A stretch of DNA of 48,525 bases from Pseudooceanicola sp. GTDB taxonomy: Bacteria; Pseudomonadota; Alphaproteobacteria; Rhodobacterales; Rhodobacteraceae. The position numbers and the translations under genes are program-made. Location: assembly GCF_029213205.1 (NCBI RefSeq), contig NZ_JARGNH010000023.1, forward strand, positions 1 through 48,525, given 5' to 3'. Positions 44,067-48,525 of this stretch are shown one piece after another (the stretch's first letter is position 1; each line of letters starts with the position of its first letter). The notes beneath the pieces were generated by a model that was not told where the DNA came from, did no database searches, and was given only the letters and a program-made list of their open reading frames with translations.

Positions 44067-44234
44067 TCATCGGAAAGTCGGGAAATGGACGGTGGCGGGC
44101 GCCACGGGAAGGCCCGCCACCGTCCCCTCGCCCTGCTCGGCAGCGAGGGCCGGACCGGTCAGCGCCAGGATCCCGCCCAGGAGGAGAAGCAGGGCGGCCA
44201 CCAAAACCGCAGCATAGGTTGTTGCCAGGTTCAT
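44067..44234 (-). CDS. Small secreted or membrane peptide, unrecognised
   Basis: A 55-residue frame. It starts at an ATG eight bases after AAAGGA, has a strong hydrophobic N-terminal segment (LVAALLLLLGGILAL, ending TGPALAA, a plausible signal-peptidase site) and a short polar tail (EQGEGTVAGLPVAPATV, ending HFPTFR). It lies 55 bases before the CHAT protease gene on the same strand and probably belongs to the same transcript. Third positions are GC-rich as in the neighbours. It might be a substrate, chaperone or a remnant of a longer secreted protein. I know no family for it. Confidence 0.5.
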   Translation of the reverse strand: MNLATTYAAVLVAALLLLLGGILALTGPALAAEQGEGTVAGLPVAPATVHFPTFR

Positions 44235-44404
44235 GACGCGTTCCTTTGATCCGGTTGATCGTCGATCCGGAGCGATGCGCCGAGACTGAGAGACAGGCGC
44301 ACCGACCGGATGCCCCTTTTATGCCGTGACGCTCTGGCCCGGTCCCGTGACAAAGGCTGTCATGTCAGAATATCCGCCGAAGAAACCCGTTAGGCCCTGA
44401 AAAG

Positions 44405-45097
44405 TCAGGTAAAATACTCCTCCAGCATCGCGGTCAGCCAGCGCCAGCTGCGCCGCGCCGCCTTGTCGGAATAGCCCGCGCTGACCGGATTGGTGAACCC
44501 GTGGCCGGTGCCACCGAACCCCAGGATATCCCAATCCGGGCAATGCTCTGACAGCTCTTCGGCGATCGCCACCACCGCCTCGGGCTTGGCCAGCGGATCG
44601 TCCCAGCCATGCAGAAGCACCACCGCCGATTTCATCGTCTCGGTCGGGAAATCCGGGCGGTCGAACAGCCCGTGCAGCGGCATTGCGATCTTGAAGTCAG
44701 CCCCGGTGCGGGCCAGGTCCAGTACCGCCTTGCCGCCCAGGCAATAGCCGATGGCGGCCAGCCGTGCCGGATCGACCCCGTCAAATCCGCGCATCTCTTC
44801 CAGCGCGCAGACCATCCGGTCGGCCAGAAGACGGCGATTGTCGTTCACCTCTTTCATCCTTTCGGCGGCCTCGGCACGCGCCTCGGTGCGAAAACCATCG
44901 CCATAAAAATCTATCGCAAAAGCGGTGTAGCCAAGTTCGGCCAGCCGCCGCGCCTGTTCCATCTCGAAATCGCGCAATCCCATGAAGGCGGGCGCGATCA
45001 GCACGGCCGGGCGCGGGCCAGCGGTGTCAGATTCGGCGACATAGCCGATATAGGTCGTGGTGCCATCGGAATAGCTGTGGGTTCGGGTGGTGATCAT
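44405..45097 (-). CDS. Dienelactone hydrolase family protein
   Basis: A 230-residue alpha/beta-hydrolase. The catalytic triad is visible: Cys119 in GYCLGG, Asp in GWDDPL (166/167) and His199 in GTGHGF. These fit dienelactone hydrolase (carboxymethylenebutenolidase) relatives. The start ATG gives MITTRTHSYSDG. No aromatic-catabolism genes accompany it, so the natural substrate is unknown; many homologues are general hydrolases. Confidence 0.88.
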   Translation of the reverse strand: MITTRTHSYSDGTTTYIGYVAESDTAGPRPAVLIAPAFMGLRDFEMEQARRLAELGYTAFAIDFYGDGFRTEARAEAAERMKEVNDNRRLLADRMVCALEEMRGFDGVDPARLAAIGYCLGGKAVLDLARTGADFKIAMPLHGLFDRPDFPTETMKSAVVLLHGWDDPLAKPEAVVAIAEELSEHCPDWDILGFGGTGHGFTNPVSAGYSDKAARRSWRWLTAMLEEYFT

Positions 45098-45297
45098 GAT
45101 TGCTCTCTCATCAATCCGCGGGCCCGGGACCGGCAGGTGATCGCCGATCCCGGGCCCAGGCCATTCACTTTTGGGTTCAACGACCCCTCAACAAAATCAA
45201 GCCTACTGTTGTTCTTGGACATTTTGCGCTATGTTTTACATATCAGGCAAACAAGACCTGTAGCCGGGCAACTGGCACAGCAGGCGGTGAGGCATCT

Positions 45298-45762
45298 GTG
45301 GCGATTCAGAACAAAGGAACGCTGTTCCAGCCCGACGCAGAGGGCGCGCGCACTCAGTTTGCGGCGCTGTGTTACCGTGTCGTCAAGGACAAGCCGCAGA
45401 TCCTGCTGATCACCAGCCGCGGCACCCGCCGCTGGATCGTCCCCAAGGGCTGGCCGATGGCGGGCAAGACCCCGGGCGCCTGCGCCCTGCGCGAAGCCTA
45501 TGAAGAGGCCGGGGTGATTGGCCGCGTCGCCGACCGGCCGCTGGGGATTTACCCCTATATCAAGCTGATGGACGACAGGTCCGAAGTGCCCTGCGCCGGG
45601 CTGCTGTTTCCGGTGCGGGTCTCGGCGCTCAGGGCCGAATATCCCGAGGTCGGTGAACGACGCCGCAAATGGGTGTCACGCAAAAACGCCGCCGCCCGGG
45701 TCGATGAACCGGCGCTGGCCCAATTGATCCGCGACTTCGACCCGCGCCAATTCCGCCTGTGA
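45298..45762 (+). CDS. NUDIX hydrolase, DIPP-like, with altered box
   Basis: A 154-residue protein with PKGWPMAGKTPGACALREAYEEAGV at residues 45-70 (the key catalytic part REAYEEAGV is intact). The canonical NUDIX pattern G-x5-E-x7-REUxEExGU has Lys in place of the first Glu, as in relatives of the diphosphoinositol-polyphosphate phosphohydrolase type known from alphaproteobacteria. The frame is open back to 45100, but the GTG at 45298 follows GGTGAGG with good spacing and gives the right length. Substrates may be nucleoside diphosphate or polyphosphate compounds. It is divergent from the hydrolase at 44405. Confidence 0.82.
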   Translation: MAIQNKGTLFQPDAEGARTQFAALCYRVVKDKPQILLITSRGTRRWIVPKGWPMAGKTPGACALREAYEEAGVIGRVADRPLGIYPYIKLMDDRSEVPCAGLLFPVRVSALRAEYPEVGERRRKWVSRKNAAARVDEPALAQLIRDFDPRQFRL

Positions 45763-45857
45763 TGGGGTGCGGGATCTGACGCTCTCGTGCTGATCCGCGG
45801 CCTTGAACTCATCCAGAACGCGGCTATGTTCAATGGGATCGACCAGACAGGATTACG

Positions 45858-46292
45858 ATGATCCAGTTTTCTCTCAAATGCCCCAATGACCACCGATTCG
45901 ACAGCTGGTTCCAGTCTGCCGAAGCGTTTGAAAAACTTGCCGCTGCCGGCATGGTATCCTGTGCCATCTGTGGCGCGAACAAGGTTGAAAAAGCCGTGAT
46001 GGCGCCGCGCGTCGCCACCTCGCGCACCGACAAGGACCAGCCGAAAGAGCGGCCGCTGTCCGCCCCGCGCAGCCCGGCCGAACAGGCGCTGACCGAGTTG
46101 CGCCGCAAGATCGAGGCGCAGTCCGAGGACGTGGGCCGCGATTTCGCCCGCCAGGCCCGGGCCATCCATGACGGCGACATGCCGGATCGTGCAATCCGTG
46201 GTGAGGCCCGGGTGGAAGAGGCACGCGCCCTGATCGAGGACGGGGTGCCGATCGTGCCGCTGCCGTTTGCCGCCAGCCGAAAATCAAACTGA
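45858..46292 (+). CDS. DUF1178 family protein
   Basis: A 144-residue protein of the DUF1178 family. The N-terminal zinc-ribbon-like part contains C8 (KCPNDHRFDSWF, with H12) and C35-A-I-C38, consistent with a metal site. The middle is charged and probably disordered, and the end is a helix-like segment (AIRGEARVEEARALIEDGVPIVPLP). Function unknown. It is 8 bases before the SDR gene and probably in one operon with it. Confidence 0.88.
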   Translation: MIQFSLKCPNDHRFDSWFQSAEAFEKLAAAGMVSCAICGANKVEKAVMAPRVATSRTDKDQPKERPLSAPRSPAEQALTELRRKIEAQSEDVGRDFARQARAIHDGDMPDRAIRGEARVEEARALIEDGVPIVPLPFAASRKSN

Positions 46293-46300
46293 GGCCGCCC

Positions 46301-46945
46301 ATGCATGTTGTCATCACCGGGGCCAGCCGTGGCATTGGCGCCGCTCTGGCCGGTCTCTATCGCGCCGAGGGCCATACGGTCACCGGGACCTCGCGCTCCG
46401 GGGCCGGTGGCCTGATCGCCGCCGATCTCAGTGACATGGCCGGGATCGCCGCGTTGGCCGCTGCGGTCGAGGATCGCCCGGTCGATCTGCTGATCTGCAA
46501 TGCCGGGCTCTATCTGGACCGCGACGAGGCGCTGGACACCGGCTATCCCGCCGCCATGTGGGCCGAACAATTCACGCTCAATGTCACCGCGCCCTTCCTC
46601 TGCACCCAGGCTCTGCTGCCCAATCTGCGCGCCGCGCGTGGCAAGCTGGCGATCATCTCGTCGCAGATGGGCTCATCGACCCAGGCCACAGGCACCGCGC
46701 TGATTTACCGGAGCAGCAAGGCCGCGGTGTTGAATCTGGGGCTGAACCTGTCGGCGGCGCTGAAGCCCGATGGCATCGCTGTCGGCATCTATCATCCCGG
46801 TTGGGTGCGCACCGATATGGGCGGCGCGGGCGCTGACATTTCAACCGACGAGGCGGCAAGTGGCCTCGCCGCGCGGTTTGCCGGGCTCGACCTGGCCAGC
46901 ACCGGCGCCTTTCAGACCTGGGACGGGCGCGATCATCCGATCTGA
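46301..46945 (+). CDS. Short-chain dehydrogenase/reductase
   Basis: A 214-residue classical SDR. The cofactor motif is TGASRGIG near the start, NAG appears in ICNAGLY, the catalytic Ser is in IISSQMGS, and the Tyr-Lys pair in YRSSKAAV. The loss of the usual C-terminal extension makes it a short member, similar to CsgA-like SDRs. Substrate unknown. It is followed by a 151-bp gap and lysC. Confidence 0.87.
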   Translation: MHVVITGASRGIGAALAGLYRAEGHTVTGTSRSGAGGLIAADLSDMAGIAALAAAVEDRPVDLLICNAGLYLDRDEALDTGYPAAMWAEQFTLNVTAPFLCTQALLPNLRAARGKLAIISSQMGSSTQATGTALIYRSSKAAVLNLGLNLSAALKPDGIAVGIYHPGWVRTDMGGAGADISTDEAASGLAARFAGLDLASTGAFQTWDGRDHPI

Positions 46946-47096
46946 TCCCTGCTCTGATCCCTGCCGGACACCACCGCCCTTGGCCCCGGTATCGGGGGCC
47001 TGATCGCAACACCTGTCATCGGAAACCCCGAGAGCCTTGCGCGCCGTCGCGCCTGCGCGTAAACCGCCCGGCAATTCGCACTCCGGGAACCTGGCC

Positions 47097-48332
47097 ATGC
47101 CTGTCCTCGTCATGAAATTCGGTGGCACTTCGGTCGCCAATGTTGATCGCATCCGACGGGCGGCCAAACGGGTCGGCGTCGAGGTGGCCAAGGGCTATGA
47201 CGTGATCGTCATCGTCTCGGCGATGTCCGGCAAGACCAATGAGCTGGTCGGCTGGGTGAACGAGATTTCGCCGCTCTATGACGCCCGCGAATATGACGCC
47301 GTGGTCAGCTCGGCCGAAAACGTGACCGCCGGGCTGATGGCGCTGGTGTTGCAGGAAATGGATGTCCCGGCACGGTCCTGGCAGGGCTGGCAGGTGCCGG
47401 TGCGCACCACCTCGGCCCATGCCTCGGCCCGGATCGAGGAAATTCCGACCGACAATATCAACTCGAGGTTCGCCGATGGCATGAAGGTGGCTGTGGTCGC
47501 GGGCTTTCAGGGGATTTCGCCTGAGGGGCGCACCACCACCCTGGGCCGTGGCGGGTCAGACACCACCGCCGTCGCCTTTGCCGCCGCCTTTGATGCCGAA
47601 CGCTGCGATATCTACACCGATGTCGACGGGGTCTATACCACCGACCCGCGGATCACCGACAAGGCCCGCAAGCTGGACAGGATCGCCTTTGAGGAAATGC
47701 TGGAACTGGCCTCGCTCGGCGCCAAGGTTCTGCAAACCCGCTCGGTCGAGCTGGCGATGCGCTATGGCGTGCGGTTGCGGGTGCTGTCCAGTTTCGAGGA
47801 AATGAGCGACAATGCCGGCACATTGGTATGTGCCGAGGAGGACATTATGGAATCCAAAGTGGTCAATGGCATCGCGTTTTCCCGCGATGAGGCCAAGATG
47901 ACGCTGATCTCGGTCGCCGACCGCCCCGGCATCGCCGCGGCGATCTTTGGCCCGCTGGCCGAAGCCGGAATCAATGTCGACATGATCGTGCAGAACATTT
48001 CCGAGGAGGGGCGCACCGACATGACCTTCTCCTGCCCCGTCGATCAGGTATTGCGCGCCGAAAAGACCCTGCAAAAGGCCAAGGACAGCGGCGAGATCAA
48101 TTATCACGATCTGGTCGCTGATCAAAATGTGTCAAAGGTTTCCGCCGTCGGCATTGGTATGCGTTCGCAATCCGGTGTCGCGGCCAAGATGTTCAAGACA
48201 CTCTCGGATGAGGGCGTCAATATCAAGGTTATCGCCACCTCCGAGATCAAGATCTCGGTGCTGATCGACCGGAAGTATGTCGAGCTGGCGGTGCAGGCGC
48301 TGCATGATGCCTTTGAGCTGGAAAAGCCCTAG
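47097..48332 (+). CDS. lysC: Aspartate kinase
   Basis: LysC phosphorylates aspartate, opening the pathway to lysine, threonine and methionine. The 411-residue protein has the kinase signature VMKFGGTSVANVDRI at the start, GRGGSDTTAVAFAAA and the C-terminal pair of ACT domains (about 265-411, MTLISVADRPGIAAAIFGPLAEAGINVDMIVQ and GVAAKMFKTLSDEGVNIKVIATS, given here as landmarks only: ADRPG and DEGVN). The ATG at 47097 gives MPVLVMKFGG; the ORF start at 47037 is outside the family start. The last bases share a CTAG with the convergent gene at 48329. Feedback regulation by lysine and threonine through the ACT domains is likely. Confidence 0.95.
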   Translation: MPVLVMKFGGTSVANVDRIRRAAKRVGVEVAKGYDVIVIVSAMSGKTNELVGWVNEISPLYDAREYDAVVSSAENVTAGLMALVLQEMDVPARSWQGWQVPVRTTSAHASARIEEIPTDNINSRFADGMKVAVVAGFQGISPEGRTTTLGRGGSDTTAVAFAAAFDAERCDIYTDVDGVYTTDPRITDKARKLDRIAFEEMLELASLGAKVLQTRSVELAMRYGVRLRVLSSFEEMSDNAGTLVCAEEDIMESKVVNGIAFSRDEAKMTLISVADRPGIAAAIFGPLAEAGINVDMIVQNISEEGRTDMTFSCPVDQVLRAEKTLQKAKDSGEINYHDLVADQNVSKVSAVGIGMRSQSGVAAKMFKTLSDEGVNIKVIATSEIKISVLIDRKYVELAVQALHDAFELEKP

Positions 48333-48525
48333 GCAGCAGGCCCCGCGCTCGCATAGACCGGCGTGCCATCGGATTGATAGCCGGTCACGCCCGGCTCCCA
48401 CCACCAGAGCTTGTTGGATTTGACGGTGTCGCGGACCTTCAGCCGCGGCAACAGAACCGCGATCTCGGGAGGTAATCCCCCCATTTTTAGCGGGGTGCCT
48501 TCGTAGAACTTACGCGGCCATTTTC
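48329..48525 (-). CDS. Unidentified protein, C-terminal end only
   Basis: An open frame enters from the right edge and ends in a TAG that overlaps the lysC stop by four bases. The visible 64 residues read, in part, FYEGTPLKMGGLPPEIAVLLP and KLWWWEPGVTGYQS, ending GPAA. GC-rich third positions support coding. The start lies outside the window. I do not recognise the family. A long Trp-rich segment (WWWEPG) stands out. Confidence 0.55.
   Translation of the reverse strand, partial: KWPRKFYEGTPLKMGGLPPEIAVLLPRLKVRDTVKSNKLWWWEPGVTGYQSDGTPVYASAGPAA

Noticed and set aside
44235-44404. Direct repeat GATCCGG near 44250-44270 as a regulator site upstream of the small peptide gene.
   Set aside because: Two 7-base words in GC-rich DNA are expected by chance; no symmetrical or known motif.
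1-48525. CRISPR arrays, tRNA or rRNA genes, prophage genes, and toxin-antitoxin or known defence systems.
   Set aside because: None seen on reading both strands: no regular spacers, no cloverleaf-like short gene that I could support, no phage structural or integrase genes.

Overview
The window looks like chromosomal DNA from an alphaproteobacterium of the order Rhodobacterales (Roseobacter/Rhodobacter type). This is inferred from the high-GC coding style, the gene orders rnd-kdsD-lptC-lptA-lptB, lspA-purH-heparinase-rsmB and ccoNOQP-usp-fnrL-hemN, and families typical of the group (DUF3035 lipoprotein, SDHAF4-like DUF1674 protein, DUF1178, GT14 enzymes with a long extra C-terminal region). 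No phage, plasmid, rRNA, tRNA or CRISPR array was found. Almost all genes are ordinary housekeeping genes. The accessory signal lies in one polysaccharide locus, one CHAT-protease locus and several degraded fragments.

Layout. 1-1241: a decayed SH3/GTEPFW gene fragment and about 850 bp with no convincing gene. 1242-7729: a CurA-type oxidoreductase, smpB, then the envelope operon rnd-kdsD-lptC-lptA-lptB (Kdo synthesis and LPS transport), then hpf and ptsN. 7738-18990: a surface-polysaccharide locus with a two-part sulfotransferase, a GT14 glycosyltransferase, two GT2-type and one GT4-type glycosyltransferases, galE, galU, kdsB, a CysQ-type PAP phosphatase and a KpsM-like ABC-2 permease without its ATPase. 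Sulfotransferase plus PAP phosphatase suggests a sulfated glycan. 18987-22284: an intact SH3/GTEPFW protein and an M16 peptidase pair (one catalytic, one without the zinc motif). 22416-30933: DUF3035 lipoprotein, lspA, purH, heparinase II/III-like, rsmB, sdhAF4-like, dapB, rbfA and a phosphodiester-glycosidase-family protein. 30934-33808: a scar zone with a cytochrome c' tail, an acyl-CoA dehydrogenase, a frameshifted IS481-type transposase piece, a MarR regulator with a perfect palindromic operator and a broken divergent gene. 33809-35169: moaE, moaD, pgsA. 35386-42311: a microaerobic block, ccoNOQP, a universal stress protein, fnrL and hemN, with three FNR boxes in the two divergent promoters. 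42347-46945: a secreted CHAT protease preceded by an unannotated 55-residue secreted peptide gene, a dienelactone hydrolase, a NUDIX protein, DUF1178 and an SDR. 47097-48332: lysC. 48329-48525: the end of an unidentified gene entering from the right.

How it works together. The left half builds and exports envelope polysaccharide: KdsD and KdsB make CMP-Kdo, LptABC moves LPS, GalU and GalE supply UDP-Glc/UDP-Gal, the glycosyltransferases and sulfotransferase build and decorate the chain, and CysQ removes the PAP by-product. The microaerobic block is a compact FnrL circuit: FnrL senses oxygen loss and probably controls the high-affinity cbb3 oxidase, the stress protein, oxygen-independent haem synthesis and itself.

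I found no clear new multi-gene system. The best candidates for something undescribed are the CHAT protease with its small secreted neighbour (42347-44234) and the double-domain sulfotransferase (7738-9168). All family assignments come from reading motifs by eye; no database search was run.
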